Shown here: piece after piece, positions 51,610 through 60,691 of the stretch
Layout: each line of letters begins with the position of its first letter
Position numbering within the stretch: the stretch's first letter is position 1
Assembly (NCBI GenBank): GCA_964489955.1
Contig: CAZBAV010000012.1
Location: 12,438-76,437 of the forward strand
Source of the DNA: Leadbetterella sp964489955
GTDB lineage: Bacteria > Bacteroidota > Bacteroidia > Cytophagales > Spirosomataceae
Reading direction: 5' to 3'
Length of the DNA: 64,000 bases
Translations under genes and position numbers: made by a program
The notes under the pieces: model-generated
The model's input: only the letters and a program-made list of their open reading frames with translations
Told to the model about the DNA's origin: nothing
Database searches by the model: none

Positions 51610-53925
51610 ATGCTTAAAGGTATAACCACGCTTCTTTTGTTTTGCTTACTAGACTCAGCAATGGCTCAAGAAGTTAAGCTTTCAAACGAAGAGAAATACC
51701 AGATTCAAATAAAAAGGACCGCAGAATCTATAAAATTAGACGGCAGTTTAGATGAATTGGCGTGGGCTTCAGCTGCAGAAGCAAAGGACTTCTATCTCAA
51801 CTTTCCGTTCGACTCATCTTACGCAAAGCCAGCCTACCAAACTGTGGTAAAAGTCTTATTTAGCGACGAATTCATTTATGTAGGAGCTGTATGCAGACAG
51901 CCACGCAGTGAAATCATTATTTCTTCTTTAAAACGGGATTTTGAGGAGGGGCTTAGTGATGCATTCACTGTTAACTTTGATACCTTTAAAGATAATCTAA
52001 ATGGTTTCCAGTTTGCGGTAAATCCACATGGGGTGCAGAGCGAGGGGCTCATTCAGGGAGGCAGTGAGGTGACCAATTATTGGGACAATAAATGGTATTC
52101 ACAGACCAAAATACATGATGATCACTGGATAGTAGAAATGGCTATTCCGTTTAAAACGCTCAGATATAAAGTTGCCGAAGGGCAGAACTCGTGGCGGATA
52201 AATTTTGGAAGAATGGTTCTTAAACAGAACCAAATTTCAACCTGGGGACCCGTTCCCAGAAACTTCTCTCAGAGTAACTTGGCTTTTGCTGGTAAACTGA
52301 TTTGGGATGAAAACCCACCAAAACCAGGAGTTAATGTGAGTCTTATTCCCTTTTTGAGCGGAAGTAATTCTAAAGACTTTCCCAGAGATGAAAACTCTTT
52401 AAAAAGTCTTCCTACAGTCTCTAATAGTAGTATAGGTTACGGTTTAGATGCAAAAATAGGGATTACACCTTCATTGAATCTCGACCTTACCTTTAATCCA
52501 GACTTTTCGCAGGTAGAAGTAGATAAGCAACAAACAAACCTAAGCCGTTTTGAACTCTTTTTCCCCGAAAGAAGGCAGTTTTTCCTTGAAAACGATGACC
52601 TTTTTGGCATGTTTGGCTTTCCAAACACTCGCCCGTTTTTTTCAAGACGCATAGGAATAACCAGTCATCCTAAAACAGGAATGGCTCACAGGGTGCCGAT
52701 ATTGGCAGGTGCCAGACTGAGTGGAAAACTAAATGATGATTGGCGAGTGGGTCTTATGAATATGCAAACCCGAAAAGTAAATTTCGGAGAAGACGAGGTA
52801 TTGCCTGCTGCTAACTATTCGGTTGGGGTTTTGCAGCGGAAGCTTTTTAAGCGATCATCTATAGGAGGTATTTTTGTAAACCAGCAGTATGATTTTTCGA
52901 ATCTAAGCCCGGATCAAACCAGTGCGTATCAAAAATTCAACAGAGTGGCAGGATTAGAACTAAACCTCAACTCCAACGACAGTCGTTTTGAGTCGGAAAC
53001 ATATTACCACCAATCATTTTCACCTGATAAACCCAAAGATTCAGGTAGTTTCGCTCATTATATGGGATACAATCATCCCAATATTGAAATGGGTTTGGGC
53101 GTACTGAGGGTAGGAGAAAATTACAGAACAGAAGTGGGTTATGTACCTCGGACAGGAATTTATGAAATTTATAGACCTCTTACATTTATTCTTAACCCCA
53201 AGTCTGCCAAAGTAGCAAAACATATCAATGCTTTCGGAATAGGATTAGACGGAAATGACGTTTTGAATTTGAAAGGTAAAATGCTGGATAGTGAATCGGA
53301 GCTTTTTGCATTTGCAAACAATGCAACGGGAGCAGAGATATTTATTTATCACGGTTGGAGCTTTACACATCTATTTGAGCCATTTGATCCTACAAATGCT
53401 TCTGACAACCCCAACCCAGATCGGTACAGGAATGTACTTGAATTACCCACAGGAGATTATAGATATACTTATCAAGGTATAGGCTATGGGAGTAGTAAAC
53501 GGCATAAAATTTACGGAACTGCGGAGTATAAGTGGGGAAGCTATTTCAATGGGAAGGGGAAGTTTGCAGAAGCTAGCATGACGTACAGATTACAACCTTA
53601 CGGCATACTTGCCATAGATGCAAACTATGCTCAAATAGATCTTCCAAAGCCCTACAATAACGTAAAATACTGGCTTTTGGGGCCTCGTGCAGAAATGGCT
53701 TTTAGTAAGAGTGTATTTACAAGCATGTTTTTTCAGTATAATTCCCAAACCAATAACACGAATATTAACGCCAGATTTCAGTGGCGATTTAAGCCCGTTT
53801 CCGACATATTCTTGGTGTATACCGAAAATTATTTTGCAGAGGGTATTCCTAATTATCAAGTAAATGCATGGATGCCAAAAGACAGAGCCATTACTCTAAA
53901 AATGACGTATTGGTTGAACCTGTAA
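51610..53925 (+). CDS. DUF5916 outer-membrane protein with CBM9-like domain
   Basis: A 771-residue exported protein (signal peptide TLLLFCLLDSAMAQ). Residues 30-200 form a CBM9-like sugar-binding domain (IKLDGSLDELAWASAAEA, VKVLFSDEFIYVGAVC, FQFAVNPHGVQSEGL). The rest is DUF5916, predicted to be a beta barrel (NFSQSNLAFAGKLIW, LELFFPERRQFFLEN-like FELFFPERRQFFLEND, and many amphipathic strands up to the final TLKMTYWLNL). Presumed surface role in binding or uptake of a glycan or related ligand. It is monocistronic. Confidence 0.9.
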   Translation: MLKGITTLLLFCLLDSAMAQEVKLSNEEKYQIQIKRTAESIKLDGSLDELAWASAAEAKDFYLNFPFDSSYAKPAYQTVVKVLFSDEFIYVGAVCRQPRSEIIISSLKRDFEEGLSDAFTVNFDTFKDNLNGFQFAVNPHGVQSEGLIQGGSEVTNYWDNKWYSQTKIHDDHWIVEMAIPFKTLRYKVAEGQNSWRINFGRMVLKQNQISTWGPVPRNFSQSNLAFAGKLIWDENPPKPGVNVSLIPFLSGSNSKDFPRDENSLKSLPTVSNSSIGYGLDAKIGITPSLNLDLTFNPDFSQVEVDKQQTNLSRFELFFPERRQFFLENDDLFGMFGFPNTRPFFSRRIGITSHPKTGMAHRVPILAGARLSGKLNDDWRVGLMNMQTRKVNFGEDEVLPAANYSVGVLQRKLFKRSSIGGIFVNQQYDFSNLSPDQTSAYQKFNRVAGLELNLNSNDSRFESETYYHQSFSPDKPKDSGSFAHYMGYNHPNIEMGLGVLRVGENYRTEVGYVPRTGIYEIYRPLTFILNPKSAKVAKHINAFGIGLDGNDVLNLKGKMLDSESELFAFANNATGAEIFIYHGWSFTHLFEPFDPTNASDNPNPDRYRNVLELPTGDYRYTYQGIGYGSSKRHKIYGTAEYKWGSYFNGKGKFAEASMTYRLQPYGILAIDANYAQIDLPKPYNNVKYWLLGPRAEMAFSKSVFTSMFFQYNSQTNNTNINARFQWRFKPVSDIFLVYTENYFAEGIPNYQVNAWMPKDRAITLKMTYWLNL

Positions 53926-53974
53926 AGACTTCACTTTTTTTACCAGCAGATTCTTCAAATTTGGGTTAAAAAAT

Positions 53975-54012
53975 CAAAAGCCCTTCTCCATAAAGAAAAA
54001 GGGCTTTTGGTA
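53975..54012. terminator. Bidirectional terminator
   Basis: CAAAAGCCCTT (53975-53985) and its perfect complement (53999-54009) flank a 13-nt loop between the convergent DUF5916 and lipocalin-like genes. Confidence 0.85.
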
Positions 54013-54026
54013 CTGCATTAATTTAC

Positions 54027-54539
54027 TCACTTTGAGAAAGTTAATTCTATATTGAGAGAAGTGATTAAATCTAGCATATCTACTGAAAACTCATCAGGTG
54101 CTACTTTCTCTACTTCTTCGGCCAGTTTTTGAATAGCCGCTTTATCTAAAGTGATTACCAATTGGTTGCTTGAATTAGAAGCCACCGTAAAAGTAAGCGG
54201 AATCGTGTTGTTAGAAAACTCATTTCTAAGGTTTAATACCAATGTTTTTCCACTTAAAGTGTAGGTGGAGTTATAAGTGTCTGTTGCAGAAACTATCTCA
54301 TCAAAATCTTCTCCTAAACCTATGTTACCCGTGAAGGTACCATCTGCTTTTAGATTAAGAAAAAGGTCTTCGCCTACTTCGTAATCCATATTTTGATCTC
54401 CAAAGAAGGTTTTGGCCTCTACTTTGTATTTGTCAAGATTCCAGCTTCCCTCGATGTTTGAAGGAGAAACTTCATCTTTTTTATCACAAGAAATAGACAA
54501 AGCAATAAAAAGAGGAAGCAATAAAAAGATTTTTTTCAT
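54027..54539 (-). CDS. Lipocalin-like lipoprotein
   Basis: A lipoprotein of 170 residues. The ATG at 54539 is chosen because it gives a proper lipoprotein signal (MKKIFLLLPLFIALSISC with the lipobox Cys); an in-frame ATG eight codons upstream would add a charged stretch. The mature part opens with IEGSWNLDKYKVEAKTFFGD and continues as a lipocalin-like barrel (LFLNLKADGTFTGNIG, TYTLSGKTLVLNLRNEF). Common in Bacteroidota; ligand unknown. Confidence 0.82.
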   Translation of the reverse strand: MKKIFLLLPLFIALSISCDKKDEVSPSNIEGSWNLDKYKVEAKTFFGDQNMDYEVGEDLFLNLKADGTFTGNIGLGEDFDEIVSATDTYNSTYTLSGKTLVLNLRNEFSNNTIPLTFTVASNSSNQLVITLDKAAIQKLAEEVEKVAPDEFSVDMLDLITSLNIELTFSK

Positions 54540-54560
54540 TTGAAAGTTTATTTTGAGGTG

Positions 54561-54568
54561 CAAAAATA
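54561..54568 (-). promoter_or_regulatory. -7 element of the lipocalin-like gene
   Basis: Minus-strand TATTTTTG, a TAnnTTTG match 21 bp before the chosen ATG. It overlaps the longer alternative reading frame, which supports the shorter start. Confidence 0.5.
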
Positions 54569-54683
54569 AGAGAAGTTTTTGAAAACTGGTCCCGTAACCA
54601 TTTTTTAACCTGAGTATTCGGATAAAACATCCCGACTAATGGAAGAATAGTGAATTCCCTGTTTTACTAATTCTGAAGTTCAA

Positions 54684-55646
54684 TTAGTTCTTTATCACCC
54701 GCCCCTTATCTGTAACCAAAATGTATCTATAGTTAAGGTAGCGTTTCAGAAAATTTCGGCCTTCCTTTTCTCCCAAAACCATTACGGATGTACTCAGGGC
54801 ATTGGCTATTTCTGCAGATGGGCCGGTTATGGTTACGCTAGTTAAACCAGTGGCTGGATAACCTGTCTTTGGATTAATAATATGGGAGTAGCGATTGCCA
54901 TTTATTTCGGCATATTTTTCATAACTGCCGGATGTAGCCACCGAGCCGTATCTGAGTTTTAAGGTCTTAATAATCTTGTGGGACTTAAATGGATTAGATA
55001 CGCCAACAGCCCATGGTTTTCCGTTGGGTTGTGTTCCCCAGGAAGATAAGTCTCCTGATGCATTTACTATTCCGCCTACCACTCCCAAACTTTGGAGCAG
55101 TTCACGTCCTTTATCTGCCGCATAGCCTTTCCCTATAGAACCAAAACCTATTTTCATTCCCTTTTTTTGTAGAAAGATAGTTGAGTTGGTACTATCAAGA
55201 AGGATGTTTTTATATCCTATATTTTCTATGGACTTCTGTATGGCAGATTCGGAAGGCAAGGTATCCATTGTTCCATCAAATTTCCAGATTTTGTCTAAAG
55301 CTGTTATGCTTATATCAAAAGCCCCGGTGCTCTGTTCAGAATAGGCTATTGCCCGTTTTGTTAGTTCAAAAAGTTCGGTATCTACTTTTACAGGTTGTAT
55401 TCCGGCATTATGGTTCACTTCCGAAACTTGGGTGTGCGGTCGCCATTCAGAAATAAGATTTTCAATGCGTTCTATTTCACTAATGACTTGGTTAAAGTAG
55501 AAGCTAGCTTGAGAAGAATCTTTTTCTATTAGGATGATCTCAAACACAGAGCCCATCAAAGTGGCTTGCCTTTTGTATACTTGTTGTGCCTCAGACATGA
55601 AGCCAAAGAACAATAGGAGGATAGTAGCTAAAAGTCTCAATAACAT
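54684..55646 (-). CDS. apbE: FAD:protein FMN transferase (ApbE)
   Basis: An exported flavin transferase that attaches FMN covalently to Thr/Ser of periplasmic or membrane redox proteins. It has 320 residues with a signal peptide (LATILLLFFGFMSEA), then LMGSVFEIILIEKD, GAFDISITALDKIW, GFGSIGKGYAADKG, VNASGDLSSWG and the Mg-site region SHIINPKTGYPATGLTSVTI. Together with the PepSY-flavoreductase and DUF2271 genes upstream on the same strand it forms a familiar set for flavin-based extracytoplasmic electron transfer. Confidence 0.94.
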   Translation of the reverse strand: MLLRLLATILLLFFGFMSEAQQVYKRQATLMGSVFEIILIEKDSSQASFYFNQVISEIERIENLISEWRPHTQVSEVNHNAGIQPVKVDTELFELTKRAIAYSEQSTGAFDISITALDKIWKFDGTMDTLPSESAIQKSIENIGYKNILLDSTNSTIFLQKKGMKIGFGSIGKGYAADKGRELLQSLGVVGGIVNASGDLSSWGTQPNGKPWAVGVSNPFKSHKIIKTLKLRYGSVATSGSYEKYAEINGNRYSHIINPKTGYPATGLTSVTITGPSAEIANALSTSVMVLGEKEGRNFLKRYLNYRYILVTDKGRVIKN

Positions 55647-55725
55647 ATAATTAATGGAAGAGCCTTCAAAAGTAGTTAGTTATAGCCTGAGCTCGATTAA
55701 AACCACATAGTTTCATAGATTTAAA

Positions 55726-55889
55726 AATCTGTAAATCAGCAATAATAAAGTATACATAGTACTGAAGGCTAGCTTCAGTATATGTGAACAGCTTTAGCTG
55801 TCTATACTTACTCAAAAAAGTATCTTCTTTTTCTATGCTTCTATGTGTTTGTTGTTATAAATCAATACATTAATAATCGAACTGAGGTT
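55726..55889. repeat. Dispersed structured repeat, copy 2 (three-way-junction fold)
   Basis: This lies in the gene-free gap 55647-56016. It shares head, middle and tail blocks with 27710-27839. It can fold as a three-way junction: outer stem AAGTATA (55748-55754) with TATACTT (55803-55809); arm one TACTGAAG (55760-55767) with CTTCAGTA (55773-55780), loop GCTAG; arm two ACAGC with GCTGT (55788-55801), loop TTTA. No coding capacity. Could be a miniature mobile element or an RNA gene; the strand is unknown. Confidence 0.65.
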
Positions 55890-56016
55890 TATAGAATATA
55901 TTTTACTACTAATTTTTACTTTGTGCAAAGTAGCTAAGATGGTCTTTTTTGTGTAAACCCGTGTTTTTTATATGAACAATCACTACGGGAAGGTGACAAA
56001 CTTCATCTAATGAAAA

Positions 56017-58209
56017 CTAATAGCAATCGCTCAAAATCTGTATTCTGAACTCTTCTAAAGACTTGCTGTGTTTCTGCTGGCAGATTTCATTCAAGACCTT
56101 TTCTACATCTTGCTGCATAGCCAATGAACCACAAATCATAATATAACCGCCGCTAGCCAACAATGAAGCAAAATAATCGGCATCCATCCGTATTAGATCC
56201 ATTACATACCTAGTGTTTTCTTCCCTAGAAAAAGCCAATTCTAGCTTCTCAAGATGTCCGTTCTCTATTTGTTTTAAGCCAAAATCGGCATAGCCTTGGG
56301 TAAGAGAGTTGTCATATCTGAAGCCAGCGTACAAGCGGGTAGGGATGCACTTTTTATTCTCTTGTATCATCCCTAAAAATGGAGCTATTCCTGTTCCATT
56401 AGCTATTAAGGCTACACTTTTTGCTTTTTTAGGGAAATGAAAACCCGGATTATGCACAATGCGAGCGGAAAATAAGTCACTTTCGTTCAATGCATACAGG
56501 AATCCTGAACCCAAGCCATTTTCATGTAATTTTACAGTAAGCTGGATGTTTTCACCCTCTTTTCCAATAGAGTAAAGACGTTCTAATCCGTCGTTTTTAG
56601 GATAAATAGCCAGCAAATCTCCTGATTGGAACCTGGTTTTATTCTTTGGTTTGATATAAATCTGGAAAGTTTGGTTCTCTTCTGTAATCTGGGTTTTACG
56701 TACCACTTCCAGTTTTTTCAGTCCTTCTATTTTGGAGGTATATAGAGCGGTAGTAGTGGCCAATTGTGGTAGATCTTTACTATTCCAATTTTGTACCCAT
56801 GCCAGTAGCTCCGTTACAGAGCGATCATTTACGGTATGAAGGGGGAGTTGGCGTTTCCCCCAAGATTGTTTTTCTAAAAGTTGGTCAGCATATTCGGCAA
56901 ATGCACAAAAATCGGCATAAGCTTTTGAACCAAAGCCTACTACTGAGAACCCAATTTCTTGGTTTTGAGGAAACTTGGTCAATAGATTGTCAAAGTGCTT
57001 ACCCGTTTCTGGAGCTGTTCCTAAACCATAAGTTGATGTAAAAACTATCAATTGTTTTGCTTTAGGAAAGGTGCTGTGGCGGTTCATCTCACAGAGGTAA
57101 GACTTGTTTCCCAGATTAAGCAGCTGCTTATGTATATGGTTGGCAAAGCCTAAAGTACTGCCGTTTTCAGAACCTACCAGAATAATGGTTTCAGCATTTT
57201 GGGTCGTGAACTTGTTTTTTACTTTGGTTTTACTCCGTCTCAGGGTAATTTCAAAACCGCTATAAATAAAAAACAAGATATTAAGTGAAGCCAAACCTAA
57301 AATAATGGCCCAAATGGCATTCGTGCGGCCTGTGTGCAGGTCAAGACTAAGCTTTTCTAGCACCGCACTGTATGGCAGCTTATTTTCTTTAAGAACTTTT
57401 CCGGAAATCTGGCTTATTCTTAAATCCCGGTCCTTTAGTTTTAAGATGTAGAACTCTTCGGGGTCTCCAGCCATAAAAGGAAACTCCACTTTTTCTACTT
57501 CAGACAGTTTTGTTTCCTGAAAAACTTTAAACTCCGAAATTTCTATTTGGGATGCTTGCTCTTCCGCTATTTCATCATCAAGTTCAGGGATTTGTACATC
57601 CACTAAACCTATACGCACCATAAAAAGATAGGTGCCGGTAAGAGCAATGATAAACACAGGAACAAGGAGCAGTCTACCACTCACCACATGGAAATACTGA
57701 GACAAAAAGTCACGTTTTATTTTGTCAAAAAAATGGCGGACTCCCTGCTGCCTTTTAATTATTAGAACCGCACCAGAAACGGTTATAAGCAAAAGTAAAA
57801 ATGAAACAACGCCTACAATAATCCGCCCTGTTTCTTTCAAAAAAAGTGAACGGTGTAGGGCGATATTCCATTGAATAAAATCGCTTTGAGGTTTTACTTC
57901 ACCAAGAGCTTCACCTGTTTTTGGGTTAATGTAAGCATTTACAGAGTTTCCCTCGTCATCTGTGGCGTTCAGGGTTACAAAACCATTATGATCTACGGTT
58001 AGGTCCGTGATTTCCGGATAAACCTTGTTTACGGCTGTAACGGTTTCTGCAAGGTTTACCGTACCAAAATCTGCTATACGGTAGGCGGGAATTTTGTCGT
58101 TAACAGCCCCAATGGCCAGTATTACTCCTGTTACAGAGAGTATCAGAAGAAATAAACAAGAAACCAATGCCAAAGCTAAATGGGCATACCGCCAAACCGA
58201 TAAGGTCAT
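56017..58209 (-). CDS. PepSY-domain / sulfite-reductase-like flavoprotein fusion
   Basis: A 730-residue membrane flavoprotein. The N-terminal 330 residues are a PepSY-associated membrane region with about four helices (LALVSCLFLLILSVTGVILAIG, IIVGVVSFLLLLITVSGAVLII and two more). Next comes a flavodoxin domain (IILVGSENGSTLGFANHIH, FTSTYGLGTAPETG). Then comes a CysJ-like FAD/NADPH reductase (LYSIGKEGENIQLTVKLHENG, VALIANGTGIAPFLGMI, GGYIMICGSLAMQQDVEKVL). It should move electrons from NADPH across the inner membrane to a periplasmic acceptor. It abuts the DUF2271 gene. Confidence 0.9.
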   Translation of the reverse strand: MTLSVWRYAHLALALVSCLFLLILSVTGVILAIGAVNDKIPAYRIADFGTVNLAETVTAVNKVYPEITDLTVDHNGFVTLNATDDEGNSVNAYINPKTGEALGEVKPQSDFIQWNIALHRSLFLKETGRIIVGVVSFLLLLITVSGAVLIIKRQQGVRHFFDKIKRDFLSQYFHVVSGRLLLVPVFIIALTGTYLFMVRIGLVDVQIPELDDEIAEEQASQIEISEFKVFQETKLSEVEKVEFPFMAGDPEEFYILKLKDRDLRISQISGKVLKENKLPYSAVLEKLSLDLHTGRTNAIWAIILGLASLNILFFIYSGFEITLRRSKTKVKNKFTTQNAETIILVGSENGSTLGFANHIHKQLLNLGNKSYLCEMNRHSTFPKAKQLIVFTSTYGLGTAPETGKHFDNLLTKFPQNQEIGFSVVGFGSKAYADFCAFAEYADQLLEKQSWGKRQLPLHTVNDRSVTELLAWVQNWNSKDLPQLATTTALYTSKIEGLKKLEVVRKTQITEENQTFQIYIKPKNKTRFQSGDLLAIYPKNDGLERLYSIGKEGENIQLTVKLHENGLGSGFLYALNESDLFSARIVHNPGFHFPKKAKSVALIANGTGIAPFLGMIQENKKCIPTRLYAGFRYDNSLTQGYADFGLKQIENGHLEKLELAFSREENTRYVMDLIRMDADYFASLLASGGYIMICGSLAMQQDVEKVLNEICQQKHSKSLEEFRIQILSDCY

Positions 58210-58695
58210 TTATTGCACTTTACTTAGTTTTACAAAACGGATATAGGTGTTACCGTCTGCTTTTTCGGCTAAAGCAGCGGCTGTGGCTGGTATTTCCACA
58301 TCACTTATTACATATTTTTGCTCTTCTACAGCCGTTTCGAAACGCACTTTATAGCCTTTATCTAACTTAGAGTTTTCTATTTCTATGGTTCTCATAGCAC
58401 GGTCTCCGCCGTTTACAGATGCTCCGGTTAGGGTGCTTAGTTGTGCTTTGGTTTTTGTTTGAAACTTATGCCATTCTTTAAGTGTGTTGTACCACTTTTT
58501 GTCTGGTCCAAGTACTGCCAAAGTCTTGTCGTAGCCCCCTTGCGGATTGATAAGAGAGATAACTACGTAAGCGGCTTCACCTTTATAACTGTTCATTTGT
58601 ACCATGCACTTGTACTTGGTACTTTGGGCAAACGATTGGAAAGTGAACAATCCAGCTATAAGCGAAAGAATTATTATTTTTAAACTGTTTTTCAT
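58210..58695 (-). CDS. DUF2271 periplasmic protein
   Basis: A 161-residue protein with a signal peptide (IIILSLIAGLFTFQSFAQ). The sequence (YVVISLINPQGGYDKTLAVLGPDKKWYNTL, then ASVNGGDRAMRTIEIENSKL) is DUF2271, a family that nearly always sits with PepSY and ApbE genes. It probably receives flavin or electrons in that system. Its stop is directly followed by the start of the PepSY fusion gene, so they form one operon. Confidence 0.88.
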   Translation of the reverse strand: MKNSLKIIILSLIAGLFTFQSFAQSTKYKCMVQMNSYKGEAAYVVISLINPQGGYDKTLAVLGPDKKWYNTLKEWHKFQTKTKAQLSTLTGASVNGGDRAMRTIEIENSKLDKGYKVRFETAVEEQKYVISDVEIPATAAALAEKADGNTYIRFVKLSKVQ

Positions 58696-58748
58696 CTTCT
58701 TTTAAATTGTCTCCATTTTATGTAGGCGGAGTTTTTTGTTGGTGTGCG

Positions 58749-58871
58749 TCTCGACTACGCTTGAGGTGACAAGGCACGTTCGACGTACGTTTGTTACAGA
58801 CTCATTTACTCTGTCAGGTTGAGCGTAGTCGAGATCTATTCTTATAGTATCAAAAACTACGCTCAGCCTAC
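58749..58871. repeat. Intergenic repeat with inverted arms
   Basis: TCTCGACTACGCT (58749-58761) is repeated inverted as AGCGTAGTCGAGA (58822-58834), and a third partial unit ACTACGCTCAGCC ends at about 58870. I recall such TCGACTACGCTC units as widespread intergenic repeats in Bacteroidota. Here they separate the ankyrin and DUF2271 genes by 181 bp and may form a large hairpin. Confidence 0.6.
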
Positions 58872-58876
58872 TATTC

Positions 58877-60385
58877 TTATTTCAAGAAATCTAATGACAC
58901 TTCTTTCAAGAAACCGTTTTCTTTGGCAATGTCTAACGGAGTTTCGTCAAATTCTGTTTTCAGGTCTTTTTTAGCTCCTAACGCTACCAAAGCTTTCAGA
59001 ACTTTATCGTCTTTGGCTATTAAAGCGGCTTTGTGTAAAGCTGTAATTCCTTCGCTATCTTGTGCATTAACATTTACGCCAAGTTCTGCAGCCTTTTTTA
59101 TCATTGCTAGGTTTTCTTTAGAAACCGCCAAGTGTAGTAACGTGCTACCATTTTTTTGCGGAGCAGCCACATCTATACCCGCCGTTTTTAGAAGTGCTAG
59201 TTTTTCCTCGAAATCATTATTCGGAGCTGGTCTAGGACCTCCTTGCGGAGCACCACCTTGTGGAGCCATCGGAGCTCTAAAAGAGTTAAACCAGTAGTAG
59301 GCAAGGTTTTCGCCATCAGTGTTCTGTATTTTTGTGTCTGCACCACTATTTACCAAAAAGGCAGCTATTTCACTAGAGCCACTTGCAATAGCTTTAGTAA
59401 GTGCCGACTCTCCCTTAAGATTCACAGCATTGATGTTTTTTACTTTTCCTGAAAGTGTTTTTACAAGGTCTGCATCTCTGCCACTTGCCGCCACCATTAA
59501 GATGGTATTTCCTTCGTTGTCTGCTTTTGCCAAATCTACACCTTTTCCTATAAAGTAATCTACTATCTCTTTGGTAGGTCTGCGTGCCAGTGAATGAAGG
59601 ATATTTGAACCGTCCTTAAATGTGGCTTTCGGGTTAAGACCAAGTGTCTCTACCAAATACTTATAGGTCTCTATGCCATTAGTGGACATTCTGGAACCTT
59701 GGGACGCAAACCAAAGGGCATTGTTTGTAGGTTTTACACCTCTTTTTATAAATGCTTCTATTTGTTCTTTATTACCGGTTCTGGCCACATAATCAGTAGC
59801 AGAGGCACCAGCCTCATCTTTATCCTGGATAGATAAGCCTTTAGAAATGAAATAGTCTGTAACTTTTAGGTCTTTGTCAGAAGCAGCGGCCAAAAGAATA
59901 AGAGAAGCACCCGCTTCGTCCTTTTGCTTGATGTTTGCCCCAGCCTTAATCAATGCATCGAAAACGGCAAGGTTTTTATTGCCACCTGCAGCATATTGTA
60001 TGATTGTAGAACCGTAACTATCCGGATAATTTACATCAGAGCCTTTAGCTAATAGATACTCTACTAGTTCTAGATTTCCTCTTGATGACGCCCAGTGTAA
60101 GTAACTACGGCTGTGGTGAGTTTTCTTTTTTACTCCATTCCCCTCTTGCTCTACCATAAACTTGATAGTTTCTAAAGGAGCATTGTTATTTATAGCCATG
60201 GAGGTGGGGTCATGATACGCTGCATTTGGCTGCCAAGGACTGTTGCCTTTTGCAATTTCGGCTTTAACAGCTGCCACATCTGGATTTCCCTTCCAAAAAT
60301 CAGCACTCATCAGGCTGTTTGCCTGTTGTTGAGCATTAGCAGAGAGGACGTTTACAAACATCAAAAGTAGAAGAACTCTTTTCAT
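58877..60385 (-). CDS. Exported ankyrin-repeat protein
   Basis: A 502-residue protein with a signal peptide (VLLLLMFVNVLSANAQ) and about ten to twelve ankyrin repeats in two blocks (for example NLELVEYLLAKGSDVNYPDSYG, trimmed here to its core VEYLLAKGSDVN, and AAFLVNSGADTKIQNTDGEN). A Pro/Gly-rich linker near residues 370-390 (QGGAPQGGPRPAP) separates them. It leads the leftward set DUF2271, PepSY-flavoreductase, ApbE, so it may organise that periplasmic redox system. That role is inferred from position. Confidence 0.9.
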   Translation of the reverse strand: MKRVLLLLMFVNVLSANAQQQANSLMSADFWKGNPDVAAVKAEIAKGNSPWQPNAAYHDPTSMAINNNAPLETIKFMVEQEGNGVKKKTHHSRSYLHWASSRGNLELVEYLLAKGSDVNYPDSYGSTIIQYAAGGNKNLAVFDALIKAGANIKQKDEAGASLILLAAASDKDLKVTDYFISKGLSIQDKDEAGASATDYVARTGNKEQIEAFIKRGVKPTNNALWFASQGSRMSTNGIETYKYLVETLGLNPKATFKDGSNILHSLARRPTKEIVDYFIGKGVDLAKADNEGNTILMVAASGRDADLVKTLSGKVKNINAVNLKGESALTKAIASGSSEIAAFLVNSGADTKIQNTDGENLAYYWFNSFRAPMAPQGGAPQGGPRPAPNNDFEEKLALLKTAGIDVAAPQKNGSTLLHLAVSKENLAMIKKAAELGVNVNAQDSEGITALHKAALIAKDDKVLKALVALGAKKDLKTEFDETPLDIAKENGFLKEVSLDFLK

Positions 60386-60434
60386 AAGAAGACTAGAAAT
60401 TTTAACCTTAATTAAACCAATTCTAAATTAAGTG

Positions 60435-60464
60435 CAAAAGTATGTGATTCGTTTTAATGTGAAA
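60435..60464 (-). promoter_or_regulatory. Promoter of the ankyrin gene
   Basis: Minus strand TTTC (60461-60464), 18-bp spacer, TACTTTTG (60435-60442): one base short of the full consensus. The rest of the 306-bp gap 60386-60691 shows no gene and no clear structure. Confidence 0.65.
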
Positions 60465-60691
60465 GTAAAAGCCTGTGATGGTAGTCTCATTGAGTAGAAA
60501 AAGGATATTTGTTCTTTTAATATTTATATTTTAGACGATTGCAATTTCTTAATTTAAGTTCTTTATGTAGGAACTTCGAATAATTATAAATGAGAAAGTT
60601 AAGTAAGAGATTTTTTGGAGTTTTATATCCCAAAGGCTTTTGTATTCTATTTTTTTAAGTATAACTTGTGTAATCCAACGACAGAAAATTT

